Notes under the pieces: generated by a model
Database searches by the model: none
Told to the model about the DNA's origin: nothing
Seen by the model: the letters and a program-made list of their open reading frames with translations, nothing else
Made by a program: the position numbers and the translations under genes
Source of the DNA: Amycolatopsis eburnea
GTDB taxonomy: Bacteria > Actinomycetota > Actinomycetes > Mycobacteriales > Pseudonocardiaceae
Direction of reading: 5' to 3'
Assembly: GCF_003937945.1 (NCBI RefSeq)
Contig: NZ_RSEC01000036.1
Coordinates: 620,001 to 684,000, forward strand
DNA: 64,000 bases
Shown here: piece by piece, positions 1 through 9,077 of the stretch
Numbering within the stretch: position 1 is the first letter of the stretch
Layout: each line of letters begins with the position of its first letter

Positions 1-223
1 CGAAGTACTTGAGGTCGACGTTCACGCCGTTCTTGGCGAATAGGCCCTGCTCCTGCGCCACCTGCCAGGGGAACCACCCCGGCCAGGCGCTGAACCCGAG
101 CGTGATCTTGCCGCCGCTGCCCGAGGCGGAGCTGTCGCTGCAGCCGGAAAGCGCGGTGACACCCACGAGGGCGAGCAAGGTGAGGAGCACCGTCAGCGGA
201 CGAGGTCGAGGACGGGAAATCAC
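1..223 (-). CDS. ABC transporter solute-binding lipoprotein (N-terminus only)
   Basis: Only about 74 N-terminal residues are present; the rest lies beyond the window edge. A GTG start at 223 has TGGAG upstream. The product begins with an Arg/Pro-rich n-region, a hydrophobic core and a lipobox LSGC, so it should be a lipoprotein exported by Sec and anchored outside the membrane. The mature part starts KITLGFSAWPGWFPWQVAQ followed by a stretch reading EQGLFAKNGV, which is typical of NMT1/SsuA/TauA-type periplasmic binding proteins for nitrate, sulfonates or pyrimidine precursors. The ligand cannot be told from this fragment. No other transporter subunit is in the window on this side. Confidence 0.8.
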   Translation of the reverse strand, partial: MISRPRPRPLTVLLTLLALVGVTALSGCSDSSASGSGGKITLGFSAWPGWFPWQVAQEQGLFAKNGVNVDLKYF

Positions 224-799
224 AACGAACTCCAGAGTGCGGGGGAAGTGGAGTGGTGCCGTACCTAAAGGGGGAATTGCGGTGCTCGGAGCTACGGGTC
301 GTGACGAAGAGGGGGCGGATAAGGCTGAGCTGCGCCACCGCGCACGGTCATCGCTGCTCTCTTCCAGCCGCACCTGATCGGGTCAAAGCAAGAGAAGGCG
401 AGACAAGGATTACCCACCACGTTGTGAACTCGGCACTGAGCGTGCCGAGTTAGCCACCCCTTGTCCCTCTCCCGGCGGACACCCTAGCGAGTAGCACAAG
501 ATCCCCACAACGCCCCAGTTGTGCATCCGAACGAGTGACCATCGACCGTGTCAACCAGCAACATCAGTGCAGGCGGGGACCGATTCGGCGCCGGCAGCGG
601 CGACCGGAGCGTGCAGTTGCACGGGCTGTAGTCCCTGGGCGTTACCTCGCGGGACCTTGATCACCGAGCGCTACTTCACGCCGTCGAACGATCGCCGGGA
701 GTCGAACAGGTGTGCGGCCGCTCCGATACCGCATCGGTCTCGGATCCGCGAATGTTTCTCCGGTCGTTAACACGAACGCAACACCGGATCGCATTTCGA
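224..799. other. Long intergenic region
   Basis: About 576 bases with no supportable gene. Open frames here have no ribosome binding site and no recognisable product. It should hold the promoter of the binding-protein gene at 1-223 and the transcript end of the glycosyltransferase operon that stops at 800. The one clear structure is the perfect inverted repeat at 427-451. Confidence 0.5.
427..451. promoter_or_regulatory. Perfect 10-bp inverted repeat (operator-like)
   Basis: Arms AACTCGGCAC (427-436) and GTGCCGAGTT (442-451) are perfectly complementary around a five-base centre TGAGC. No T-tract follows, so an operator is more likely than an intrinsic terminator. The GGCACT-GCC-type core resembles TetR-family operators of actinomycetes. 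It lies about 200 bp upstream of the binding-protein start at 223. Confidence 0.45.
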
Positions 800-2692
800 T
801 CAATTGATAGATTTGGTCAGGTCGTAAACGGTCGCACTCCCGACACCCACCGGCGCGAAGTTCTGCTCGACCCAGGTCTGGATCTCCCCGGCGGTCCCGC
901 GGCCGCCCCCGAAGCCGCCGCGCCCGCCCGCGACGTAGTAGTGGACGTCGCCGCTCGCGACGTACTGCTGGAACTGCGCGAGCGTCGGCGCCGGGTCACT
1001 GCCGCTGAAGCCGCCGATCGCGAGCACCGGGCGGCCGCTCGCGAGCGCCAGCCCGGCCGACTCCATCGCGCCGCTCTGCGCCGCCGCCCACTTCGTCGTC
1101 GTGCCCTTCAGCAGGTCGATCACCGCGGTGTCGGCCTGGCTGCCGCCGAAACCCCGCGCGCCGCCGCCGAAACCGCGTCCGCTCGCGGTCGCCGGGCCGG
1201 ACGACGGCGTCCCGCCCGAGTGCGCGGTCGCCGCCGTGGCCAGCGTGAACGCCGTCGTCCCGAGCAGCGCGCCGCACAGGCCGAGCACGGCCACGACCGG
1301 GCCGAGCCGCCGGAGCCGGTCGGCGCCGAAGAGCAGCGCGAACACGGCGGCCGCGCTCAGCACGAGCAGCGTGTAGCGCACCCAGGGCTGCCAGTCGGGC
1401 GTGCGCGCGAGGAGCACGAAACCCCACACCGCGGTCACCGCGAGCATGACCGCGAGCACCGCCCGAGCCGTGAAGTTCGCCCGGCCGCGCCACAGCTCCC
1501 GCGCGGAAATCCCCAGCGTGGCGGCGATCCCCGGCGCCAGCGCGACCGTGTAGTACGGGTGGATGATCCCGCTCATGTAGCTGAACACCAGCGCGGTGAC
1601 GACCAGCCAGCCACCCCACAGCAGCAGCGCCGCCCGCGTCCGGTCGGTGCGCGGTGCGCGGCGCGTGAACCACAGGCCGGCGACCAGCCCGATGACCGCG
1701 GCGGGCAGCAGCCACGACGCTTCGCCGCCGAACTCGCCACCGAACAACCGCGTCAACCCGGTCTCGCCGCCGAACCCACCACCGAAGCCGCGGCCACCGG
1801 CGGGCAGCTCCACGCCGGCGGGCGGCGTGAACGTCCCGCCACCACCGCCACCGCGGCCTTCGCCGAAGATCCGGCCGAGCCCGTTGTAGCCGAACGCCAG
1901 CTCCAGCACGGTGTTGTCGGTCGAGCCGCTGATGTAGGGCCGGTCGGCGGCCGGCCACAGCGCGACGACCGCGATCCACCACCCGGCGGAGACGAGCACC
2001 GCACCCGCCGCGGCGCCCAGCTGCCAGACCCGCTTCCCCAACGACGTCGGCGCCGCGACGGCGTAGGCGAGCACGAACGCAGGCAGCACGAGGAACGCCT
2101 GCAGCATCTTGTCCAGGAAGCCGAACCCGATCGCCACCCCGGCGAGCAGCAGCCACACCGTGCTCCCGCGTTCGAGCGCGCGCACCACGCAGTACGCGCC
2201 GGCGACGAGCAGCAGCACGAGGAAGGCGTCCGGGTTGTCGTAGCGGAACATGAGCGCGGCGACCGGCGTCAGCGCGAGCGCGGCCCCGGCCAGCAACCCG
2301 GCGCCCGGCCCGGAAAGCCGCCGCACGGCGAGGTACAGCAGCCCCACCGACGCGACGCCGGCGAGCGCGTTCGGGACCAGCAGGCTCCAGCTGGAGAAGC
2401 CGAACAGCCGCCCGGACAACCCCATGATCCACAGGGAGAACGGCGGCTTGTCCACGGTGACGACGTTGCCGGGGTCGAGCGAACCGAAGAACAGCGCCTT
2501 CCAGCTCCACGTGCCGGCCTGCGCGGCCATCGCGTAGAAGTCGTTGGCCCAGCCCGTTTTCGCCAGGTCCCACAGGTACAGCAGCCCGGTCCCGAGCAGC
2601 AGCGCGGCAACGGACGGCCGGACCCACCGCGCTTCCCGCGCGGTTTCCGGAGCGGGCTGGGCGGCCGCGGGCGCCGGCAGCGTGGTCGTCAT
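800..2692 (-). CDS. GT39-family membrane glycosyltransferase (ArnT/PMT-like)
   Basis: About 630 residues. Near the N-terminus there is a membrane segment and then the motif DPGNVVTVDKPPFSLWIMG, matching the first extracellular loop with acidic catalytic residues of ArnT/protein-mannosyltransferase-like GT-C enzymes, which use polyprenyl-phosphate sugars. Roughly ten hydrophobic segments follow. Two Gly-Phe-rich low-complexity loops (about residues 280-330 and 510-525) and a soluble C-terminal domain complete it. The chosen ATG at 2692 has GAGG close upstream. A GTG at 2797 would overlap the kinase stop by four bases and add 35 residues, so coupling to the kinase gene is an alternative. It is the last gene of the regulator-kinase-transferase operon; the sugar and acceptor are unknown. 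Confidence 0.85.
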   Translation of the reverse strand: MTTTLPAPAAAQPAPETAREARWVRPSVAALLLGTGLLYLWDLAKTGWANDFYAMAAQAGTWSWKALFFGSLDPGNVVTVDKPPFSLWIMGLSGRLFGFSSWSLLVPNALAGVASVGLLYLAVRRLSGPGAGLLAGAALALTPVAALMFRYDNPDAFLVLLLVAGAYCVVRALERGSTVWLLLAGVAIGFGFLDKMLQAFLVLPAFVLAYAVAAPTSLGKRVWQLGAAAGAVLVSAGWWIAVVALWPAADRPYISGSTDNTVLELAFGYNGLGRIFGEGRGGGGGGTFTPPAGVELPAGGRGFGGGFGGETGLTRLFGGEFGGEASWLLPAAVIGLVAGLWFTRRAPRTDRTRAALLLWGGWLVVTALVFSYMSGIIHPYYTVALAPGIAATLGISARELWRGRANFTARAVLAVMLAVTAVWGFVLLARTPDWQPWVRYTLLVLSAAAVFALLFGADRLRRLGPVVAVLGLCGALLGTTAFTLATAATAHSGGTPSSGPATASGRGFGGGARGFGGSQADTAVIDLLKGTTTKWAAAQSGAMESAGLALASGRPVLAIGGFSGSDPAPTLAQFQQYVASGDVHYYVAGGRGGFGGGRGTAGEIQTWVEQNFAPVGVGSATVYDLTKSIN

Positions 2693-2793
2693 GGTCCTCA
2701 CGTTGTCGGCGCCGCATGTGGTGAACTTGTGCCGAAGCTGTGCGCGCGCTGTGGATCCGCCCCGGCCCAGGTCCGCCACGGTCGTGGCCCGGC

Positions 2794-4299
2794 TCACGCG
2801 GGCGCCGGCGCCACCGGGAACGTGATCTCGAACTCCGTGCGCCCCGGCCGGCTCCGCACCCCGACCCGGCCGCCGTGCGCGCCGGCCACCGCGGCCACGA
2901 TCGCCAGCCCGAGCCCCGTGCTCCCCGCGGCCCGCGAGCGCGAATTGTCACCGCGGGCGAAGCGCTCGAAGACGTTCGGGAGGATGTCCGGCGGGATGCC
3001 GGGGCCGTCGTCGGCCACGAGGAGCCGGACCGCTCCGTCCGAAGTGGACAAAGTGGTCGTCACCGTCGTACCCGCGGGGGTGTGCGTGCGCGCGTTGGCC
3101 AGCACGTTGATCACCACCTGGTGCAGCTGGCCCGCGTCGCCGAGCACGCCGATCGGCTCGCCGGGGACGTCCATCAGCCACTTGTGCTCCGGCCCCGCGA
3201 CGTGCGCGTCCGCGACCGCGTCGGCGACCAGCCGGCAGAGGTCCACCCACTCGTGCACCACCGGGCGGCCGGAATCGAGGCGCGCGAGCAGCAGCAGGTC
3301 CTCGACCAGCGTCGTCATCCGGCGCGACTCCGACTCGACGCGGCTCATCGCGAACGCGACGTCCGGCGGCACCTGCTCGCCGCCGCGGCGGGTCAGCTCG
3401 GCGTAGCCGCGGATCGCCGCCAGCGGCGTGCGCAGCTCGTGGCTCGCGTCCGCGACGAACTGGCGGACCCGGTTCTCGCTCGCGTGCCGCGCGGTGAGCG
3501 CGTTCGCGACGTGCTGCAGCATCCGGTTCAGCGCCGAGCCGACCTTGCCGACCTCGGTGTTCGGATCGGTGTCGCTTTCCGGAACGCGTTCCGACAGCGC
3601 GACTTCGCCGCGGTCCAGCGGCAGCTCGGACACGCGCGTCGCGGTCGCGGCCAGCCGGTCGAGCGGCTTCATCGTGCGCCGGATCGTCGCCGCGCCGACC
3701 GCGCCCGCCACCAGGATCCCGGCGAGCGCGACGCCGCCGAGGATCAACCCGAGCCGCCACAGCGTTTCGTTGACGTCCTTGAGCGGCAGGCCGATGACCG
3801 TCTTCTCGCCGCCGGGCGAAACCGTGGAGACGACCCGGTACTCGCCGAGGCTGCCGCCGAGGTCGACGCTGTGCTGCTTCCCGTCGGACGGCACCTTCAG
3901 CAGGGTCAGCACCTGCTCCGCCGGGATGGCCTTCAGCGGCGGCCGGCGCTTCGACGGCGTGCCCGCGCTGAAGTCGAGCACCCCCGCTTGCGCCCGGTTG
4001 CCGGTCAGGACGACCGCGAGCGTGCCGTCGCCCTGGCCGAGCACGCGCAACGGGTCCGGCGGCGGCGCTTCGCCGTACGGCCACGGCGGCCGTTCCCCGC
4101 CGTGCGCGGCGCGGTCGCTGGCCGCCTTGAGCCGGTCGTCCTGCTGGCGCACCAGGAACTCGCTCAGCGCGAACTCCGTGACCACGCCGACGACCACGCA
4201 CACGAGCGCGAGGAGCGCGGCGAGCTGGACGATCAGCCGCCGCCGCAGCGACCACGGCCGCCGGAACCGCCCGGGTTCAGCCCGCCGGCTTGAGGACAT
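2794..4299 (-). CDS. Sensor histidine kinase (HAMP-HisKA-HATPase)
   Basis: 501 residues. A first membrane helix lies at about 23-45, an extracellular sensor domain of about 120 residues follows, and a second helix at about 172-195 leads into a HAMP linker. The dimerisation/phosphoacceptor box reads DASHELRTPLAAIRGY with the His near residue 285. The ATPase domain shows an N-box with VLANARTHTP, DDGPGIP and STGLGLAIV. It is a class I kinase of the MprB/TcrY/CutS type that should phosphorylate the regulator encoded just upstream; the ATG at 4299 overlaps that gene by 23 bases. The stimulus is not visible in the sequence, although the link to a glycosyltransferase suggests an envelope signal (inference). 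Confidence 0.93.
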   Translation of the reverse strand: MSSSRRAEPGRFRRPWSLRRRLIVQLAALLALVCVVVGVVTEFALSEFLVRQQDDRLKAASDRAAHGGERPPWPYGEAPPPDPLRVLGQGDGTLAVVLTGNRAQAGVLDFSAGTPSKRRPPLKAIPAEQVLTLLKVPSDGKQHSVDLGGSLGEYRVVSTVSPGGEKTVIGLPLKDVNETLWRLGLILGGVALAGILVAGAVGAATIRRTMKPLDRLAATATRVSELPLDRGEVALSERVPESDTDPNTEVGKVGSALNRMLQHVANALTARHASENRVRQFVADASHELRTPLAAIRGYAELTRRGGEQVPPDVAFAMSRVESESRRMTTLVEDLLLLARLDSGRPVVHEWVDLCRLVADAVADAHVAGPEHKWLMDVPGEPIGVLGDAGQLHQVVINVLANARTHTPAGTTVTTTLSTSDGAVRLLVADDGPGIPPDILPNVFERFARGDNSRSRAAGSTGLGLAIVAAVAGAHGGRVGVRSRPGRTEFEITFPVAPAPA

Positions 4300-5026
4300 A
4301 CCCGGCGCCCCGCATGGTGTGGATCATCGGCTCGCGGTCGGCGTCGATCTTCTTGCGCAGGTAGGAGATGTAGAGCTCGACGATGTTGGCCTGGCCGCCG
4401 AAGTCGTAGCTCCAGACGCGGTCCAGGATCTGGGCCTTCGACAGCACGCGCTTCGGGTTGCGCATCAGGTAGCGCAGCAGCTCGAACTCGGTCGCGGTCA
4501 GCGGCACCAGGTCGCCGCCGCGGTGCACCTCGCGGCTGTCCTCGTCCAGGGTGAGGTCGCCGACCACCAGCTGCGACCCGCTCGCGCCGGTGACCCCGCC
4601 CGCGCGGCGCAGCAACGCGCGCAGCCGCAGGGCGACCTCTTCGAGGCTGAAGGGCTTGGTGACGTAGTCGTCGCCGCCCGCGGTCAGCCCGGCGATGCGG
4701 TCCTCGACCGCGTCCTTCGCCGTCAGGAACAGCACCGGCAGGTTCGGCGCCTCGGACCGCATGCGCCGCAGGACTTCGAGACCGCTGAAGTCGGGGAGCA
4801 TCACGTCCAGGACGACGGCGTCGGGGCGGAAGTCGCGCGCGATCCGGACGGCCTCCGTACCGTCGCCCGCGCTGCGCACCTCCCAGCCCTCCATGCGCAG
4901 GGCCATCGACACCAGTTCGGCCAGCGTCGCCTCGTCGTCGACCACGAGCACCCGCACGGGGCTGCCGTCGGCGCGGCGCAGGTCGGCCTTGCCGGGTCCG
5001 GGTGAGGTGGCGTTCACAGCGGTCAT
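4277..5026 (-). CDS. OmpR-family response regulator
   Basis: 249 residues. The receiver domain has the acidic pair VVDDE (28-32), phosphoacceptor Asp74 in VVLDVMLPD and Lys124 in YVTKPF. The C-terminal winged helix reads TATEFELLRYLM, RVLSKAQILDRVW and TMRGAGYVLKP, typical of OmpR/PhoB DNA-binding domains. The ATG at 5026 has AAGGTGG upstream; longer upstream reading frames have no better start. It is the first gene of the operon with the kinase and GT39 transferase, divergent from the gene at 5195. Three CTGTG and three CACAG repeats phased at 11-bp multiples lie immediately upstream and are probable binding sites, which would make it autoregulatory. Confidence 0.95.
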   Translation of the reverse strand: MTAVNATSPGPGKADLRRADGSPVRVLVVDDEATLAELVSMALRMEGWEVRSAGDGTEAVRIARDFRPDAVVLDVMLPDFSGLEVLRRMRSEAPNLPVLFLTAKDAVEDRIAGLTAGGDDYVTKPFSLEEVALRLRALLRRAGGVTGASGSQLVVGDLTLDEDSREVHRGGDLVPLTATEFELLRYLMRNPKRVLSKAQILDRVWSYDFGGQANIVELYISYLRKKIDADREPMIHTMRGAGYVLKPAG

Positions 5027-5057
5027 GGTGCCACCTTCCCGGCCCACCGTCAGTGTT

Positions 5058-5143
5058 CGCTGTGCGCTCGCTGTGCGTTCCCTGTGAGAGTTCGCCCGGT
5101 CGAGGCACAGCACCCGCTGACGCCCCGCACAGCTCAAACACAG
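5058..5143. promoter_or_regulatory. Phased 11-bp direct repeats (response-regulator sites)
   Basis: In the divergent 5027-5194 spacer, CTGTG occurs at 5060, 5071 and 5082, exactly 11 bp apart, within units CGCTGTGCGCT, CGCTGTGCGTT and CCCTGTGAGAG. Its complement CACAG occurs at 5106, 5128 and 5139 (spacing 22 and 11). OmpR-type regulators bind head-to-tail direct repeats about 11 bp apart, so each set fits tandem binding by the adjacent regulator, one set facing each gene. Confidence 0.65.
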
Positions 5144-5194
5144 CCTCGGCGGCGAACCTGACCGGGACCAGTGTGGGCACCACCGGAGGACACG

Positions 5195-5800
5195 ATGACG
5201 ACCGAGCCGACGCCGACCACGCCACCCCAGGGCGAGCCGGCCCCAGCCAACTGGGGCGACCCGGCACCAGCCGCGCCGAAGAAGGGCTGGTCCGGCAAGA
5301 AGACAGCGATCGCGGCCGGCATCGCGGTGGTCATCGCGGCCGGCGGCGGCGCGGCGATCTGGGCGGGCACCAGCAGCGCCGACAACACCGCACAGGGCCC
5401 CGGCGGCTTCGGCGGCCCGGGCGGCAACGGCCAGTTCCGCGGCCAGGGCATGCCGGGCGGCGGCTTCGGCGGCGGCCTGGCGGCGATGCGCGACGCCCTC
5501 CACGGCGACTTCGTCGTGGCGGACCCGAACGGCGGCTACACGACCGAGCGCCTGCAGACCGGCGACGTGACCGAGCTGAGCGCCACGTCCGTGACGCTGA
5601 CCAGCAAGGACGGCTACAAGCAGACGTACACGATCGATTCGTCGACCCAGAAGACGGGCGACGTCAAGCAGGGCGACGCGAACGTGACGGTGGTGGCGAA
5701 GGTCGACGGCACGACCGCGACGGCGACGTCACTCGGCCAGGGCTTCGAAGGCCAGCGCGGCCAGCGCCGCGGCGACTACTCGGCCCGCCCCACGAACTGA
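5195..5800 (+). CDS. Membrane-anchored Gly-rich protein with DUF5666-like domain
   Basis: 201 residues. A Pro/Thr/Ala-rich cytoplasmic N-terminus (1-45) is followed by one membrane helix (AIAAGIAVVIAAGGGAAIW), then a Gly-Phe-rich stretch (about 75-105), and a C-terminal beta-rich domain with VTLTSKDGYKQTYTID and VTVVAKVDGTTATATSL that resembles DUF5666-type extracellular domains. ATG 5195 follows GGAGGA; the in-frame GTG at 5171 is less well placed. It is divergent from the two-component operon and shares its repeat-rich promoter, so it is a likely target of that regulator. The same Gly-Phe low complexity occurs in the glycosyltransferase of the operon. Function unknown. Confidence 0.8.
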   Translation: MTTEPTPTTPPQGEPAPANWGDPAPAAPKKGWSGKKTAIAAGIAVVIAAGGGAAIWAGTSSADNTAQGPGGFGGPGGNGQFRGQGMPGGGFGGGLAAMRDALHGDFVVADPNGGYTTERLQTGDVTELSATSVTLTSKDGYKQTYTIDSSTQKTGDVKQGDANVTVVAKVDGTTATATSLGQGFEGQRGQRRGDYSARPTN

Positions 5801-5900
5801 CGGCCCTCCTTCCAGGGAACGTCCCGGTGCCGCGTACCCCTCCCGCCGCATCGGGGCGTTCCCGCCCACGTCGGCCTCGCCGTAGGGCACAGTTGCGGGT

Positions 5901-7055
5901 GTGCCGGACATCAGGGGGTCGCTGAGGCGCCAGTCGCTGCTGGTGGCGCTCGTCTGCGTGGTCTGCGACGCCGCCCTGTTCGCCCTCCGCGGCCCGCTCG
6001 GCGAAGCGGGCTGGCGGGCCTGGGCGGTGCTGCTCGGCGGCATCGCGGTCAACGTCGCGCTCGCCGGCGCCGCCCGCCACTCCGGCTGGGTCGCGCTCGC
6101 GCACGCCGTGCTCTTCGCCGCGTCGCCGCTCCTGCTCTGCACCTGCGTCGGCTACGTCGTCGGGAACAACTCGGGCATCCTGATCGCCGGCTACCGGGCG
6201 GGTGCCTGGCTGCGGCCGAAACCCGCCGTCCTCGCGCTCCTGGCCCTGCTCCTCGGGGTCACCGCGGGGTGCATCGAAGGCGGCGGGCGGACCGCGTCCG
6301 ACTGGCGGCTGACCGCCATCAGCGTCAGCGTCAGCGCGCTCCTGCCGTGGCTGGTCGGCCGGTACACGACGGCCCGCCGCGCCTACATCGCTGACCTCGA
6401 ACGCGCGGCGGACGAACGCCGCCAGCACGAGGAGGAGGCCGTGCGGCGCGCCGTGCTCGAGGAGCGCACGACGATCGCGCGCGACCTCCACGACGTCATC
6501 TCCCACCACGTCAGCGCCATCGGCGTGCACGCCGGCGCGGCCCGGCTCGGCCTCCCCGAGGGCGACTCGCCGGTGCGGAAGTCCCTCGGCGCCGTCGAGT
6601 CCGCGAGCCGTTCGGCGATGGCCGACCTCCGGCGGCTCCTCGACCTCCTGCACGCGGACACCAACGCCGGCCAGCCCGGCCTGGACAACCTCGACGAGCT
6701 GGTCGAGACCGTCCGCTCGGCCGGCCTCCCGACCCGCCTGACCCTGCGCGGCGAGCCGCGTGAGCTTCCGGGCTCCCTCGACGTCGCCCTGTACCGGATC
6801 GCGCAGGAGGCGCTGACCAACGCGTTGCGCCACGGCGAGGGTCCGGTCGAGGTGGAGCTGAACCACGGCCGCACGGAAGTCGTGCTCACGGTGACCAACG
6901 GCCTCCGCCCCGACCGCCCGCGCCGCAACGAGCACGCGCACCGCGGCCTGGCGGGGATCCGGCAGCGCGTCACCCTGTTCGGCGGCCAGGTCTCCTACGG
7001 CGAGAACGGCGAACACTGGCAGCTGCGCACGACCTTCCCGGTGGAGAGCACATGA
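5901..7055 (+). CDS. Sensor histidine kinase, NarL/DesK type
   Basis: 384 residues. About five hydrophobic segments in the first 155 residues form a membrane sensor without a large outer domain. A coiled stretch leads to the HisKA_3 box ARDLHDVISHHVSAIG with the phosphoacceptor His at about residue 197. The ATPase part has YRIAQEALTNALRHG and a shortened G-box (HRGLAGIRQRV). The GTG start at 5901 follows a G-rich stretch. The stop overlaps the start of the next gene (ATGA), so the pair is translationally coupled. This architecture senses membrane or envelope stress in many actinomycetes; the actual signal is not visible. Confidence 0.93.
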   Translation: MPDIRGSLRRQSLLVALVCVVCDAALFALRGPLGEAGWRAWAVLLGGIAVNVALAGAARHSGWVALAHAVLFAASPLLLCTCVGYVVGNNSGILIAGYRAGAWLRPKPAVLALLALLLGVTAGCIEGGGRTASDWRLTAISVSVSALLPWLVGRYTTARRAYIADLERAADERRQHEEEAVRRAVLEERTTIARDLHDVISHHVSAIGVHAGAARLGLPEGDSPVRKSLGAVESASRSAMADLRRLLDLLHADTNAGQPGLDNLDELVETVRSAGLPTRLTLRGEPRELPGSLDVALYRIAQEALTNALRHGEGPVEVELNHGRTEVVLTVTNGLRPDRPRRNEHAHRGLAGIRQRVTLFGGQVSYGENGEHWQLRTTFPVEST

Positions 7056-7717
7056 TCCGCGTCCTGCTGGCCGACGACCACGCGATGTTCCGCTCCGGGA
7101 TGCGCGCGCTGCTCGACACCCAGCCCGACTTCACGTGCGTCGGCGAAGCGTCCGACGGCCGCGAAGCGGTCGCCGAGACCGCGCGGCTGCGCCCGGACGT
7201 CGCGGTCCTCGACGTCCGCATGCCCCGCCTCGACGGCCTCGCCGCGACCGAAGCGATCCTCGCCGCGCCGGGCAACGACACGCGCGTCCTGGTGCTCACG
7301 ACCTACGACGCCGACGAGTACGTCTACCGCGCGCTGCGCGCCGGGGCGAGCGGGTTCCTGCTCAAGAGCCTGGCCCCGGAGGAGCTGGTCGCGGCGATGC
7401 GGGTGGCCGCGCGCGGCGACGCGCTGATCGACCCGTCGGTGACGCGGCGCCTGGTCGCGAAGTTCACGTCGGTCCTCGAGCCCGCGGCCGCCGAACCACC
7501 CGAGCTGGCCAGGCTGACGTCCCGCGAGCGCGAAGTGCTGCTGTTGCTGGCCAACGCCTGCAGCAACGCCGAGATAGCGCGACGGCTGCACGTCGGCGAG
7601 GAGACGGTGAAGACCCACGTGTCGCGCGTGCTGAGCAAGCTCGGCCTGCCCGACCGCGTGCACGCCGTCGTCTACGCCTACCGCCACAAACTCGTGCCGG
7701 CCGAGCCGCCCGCCTAA
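7052..7717 (+). CDS. LuxR/NarL-family response regulator
   Basis: 221 residues. Receiver domain with LLADDH at the N-terminus, phosphoacceptor Asp54 in AVLDVRMP and Lys105 in LLKSL. The C-terminal LuxR-type helix-turn-helix reads LTSREREVLLLLANACSN and then EIARRLHVGEETVKTHVSR. It is the cognate partner of the kinase encoded upstream, with which it overlaps by four bases. No binding site can be assigned from the sequence. Confidence 0.95.
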   Translation: MIRVLLADDHAMFRSGMRALLDTQPDFTCVGEASDGREAVAETARLRPDVAVLDVRMPRLDGLAATEAILAAPGNDTRVLVLTTYDADEYVYRALRAGASGFLLKSLAPEELVAAMRVAARGDALIDPSVTRRLVAKFTSVLEPAAAEPPELARLTSREREVLLLLANACSNAEIARRLHVGEETVKTHVSRVLSKLGLPDRVHAVVYAYRHKLVPAEPPA

Positions 7718-7726
7718 GCTGGGCCG

Positions 7727-7924
7727 ATGAGGCGGTGGATCACGCTCGCGGTCGGGGTCGTGCTCGTACTGGTCGGCGCCGTGTGGGTGCTGCAAGGAGT
7801 CGGGGTCATCACCGGCAGCTTCATGACGGGCCAGAAGCTGTGGTTCCTGATCGGGCTCGTCGCGTTCCTGGTCGGCGTGGTCCTGGTCGCGGCCAACCTG
7901 ACGCGGCGCAAACCTACTTCGTGA
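7727..7924 (+). CDS. Small two-helix membrane protein
   Basis: 65 residues, almost entirely two hydrophobic segments (residues about 5-26 and 40-58) joined by a short loop containing TGSFMTGQKLW, and a basic C-terminal tail RRKPTS. It starts 9 bases after the response regulator stop and so probably belongs to that operon. Small proteins of this shape are common in actinomycetes, but no function is established. Its last codons overlap the convergent reductase gene by 11 bases. Confidence 0.75.
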   Translation: MRRWITLAVGVVLVLVGAVWVLQGVGVITGSFMTGQKLWFLIGLVAFLVGVVLVAANLTRRKPTS

Positions 7925-8360
7925 AGATCTCGAAGATCGGGTAGCCCGGCGCGATCTCGCGCAGCTTCTCGTCCGAGGCCTTGGCGTCGACGCCGTCGAA
8001 GAACACGCCGACCTCGAACTTCCAGCGCTTGAGGTAGGCGCGGAGAATTCCCGGCTTCTCGTCGTCGGCCAGCTCCCGGAACGTGAAGCCCTCGACGCGC
8101 TTGCCGACCCGGAGCGTCCCTTCCCCGGCGACGCGCAGGTTCCGCACCCACTGCGTCTCCCCCCGCGGCGCGACGAGGTACCGGACCCCGTCGACGGTCA
8201 GCAGGTTGACGGGCACCGACCGCGGCTCCCCGCTCTTCCGCCCGACGACGGTCAGCACCCGGCTGCCCCAGACGCTGAACCCCATCCGGGTCAGCTTGGC
8301 AACGACCTCGTTGAAGGCGTTGGTGGACTTCTTCGGCTCGATGTAGCGGGCGGCGGTCAT
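7914..8360 (-). CDS. Deazaflavin (F420)-dependent nitroreductase-family protein
   Basis: 148 residues, the usual length of the Ddn/FDR-A split-barrel family. It carries the family patterns LTVVGRKSGEPRSVPVNLL, YLVAPRGETQWVRNLR and a conserved tail around the F420-binding barrel. Ddn-type enzymes use reduced F420 to reduce quinones or nitro compounds. A GGAGG lies ahead of the ATG at 8360. A perfect 15-bp palindrome sits 19 bases upstream of the start, and the same palindrome lies in front of the TetR gene at 9398, so the TetR protein probably represses both. Confidence 0.87.
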   Translation of the reverse strand: MTAARYIEPKKSTNAFNEVVAKLTRMGFSVWGSRVLTVVGRKSGEPRSVPVNLLTVDGVRYLVAPRGETQWVRNLRVAGEGTLRVGKRVEGFTFRELADDEKPGILRAYLKRWKFEVGVFFDGVDAKASDEKLREIAPGYPIFEIFTK

Positions 8361-8378
8361 GATGTCCTCCGAGGTTGG

Positions 8379-8483
8379 GAGAGCAGTGCTCTCGGTTGAG
8401 AGCAGTTAACACTGAGCGGCGCTCACTGTCAAGAGCACTGCTCTCTGTTTTGTGCGGCGCTCTCTTCATGGCGCACTGATCAC
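8379..8483. promoter_or_regulatory. Operator cassette copy A
   Basis: Contains the perfect palindrome GAGAGCAGTGCTCTC at 8379-8393, a half site at 8397, and a near-perfect palindrome AAGAGCACTGCTCTC at 8431-8445, then TTTTGTGCGGCGCTCTC and GCGCACTGATCACC (ending 8483). The same order and spacing recur in copies B (8989) and C (9291). This copy borders the reductase start at 8360. Confidence 0.7.
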
Positions 8484-8988
<505 letters not shown>

Positions 8989-9077
8989 GAGAGCGGTGCT
9001 CTCGATTGGGAGCATCGAGCGCGAGGACACCGCCCACTCCCCGGAGCACTGCTTTCTACTTTGTGCACCACTCTCGC
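8989..9077. promoter_or_regulatory. Operator cassette copy B (degenerate)
   Basis: GAGAGCGGTGCTCTC at 8989-9003 and the decayed GGAGCACTGCTTTC at 9043-9056, followed by TACTTTGTGCACCACTCTC. Spacing between the two palindromes (about 53 bp) matches copies A and C. No gene starts directly behind it, so it looks like a drifting duplicate. Confidence 0.6.

Noticed and set aside
710..3406. Very long open frame opposite the glycosyltransferase and kinase genes
   Set aside because: It is a composition shadow: Arg/Ala/Pro-rich product, no domain, no ribosome site, and it runs antisense to two clear genes. The same applies to long frames opposite 10.9-15.3, 28.4-30.9 and 53-56 kb.
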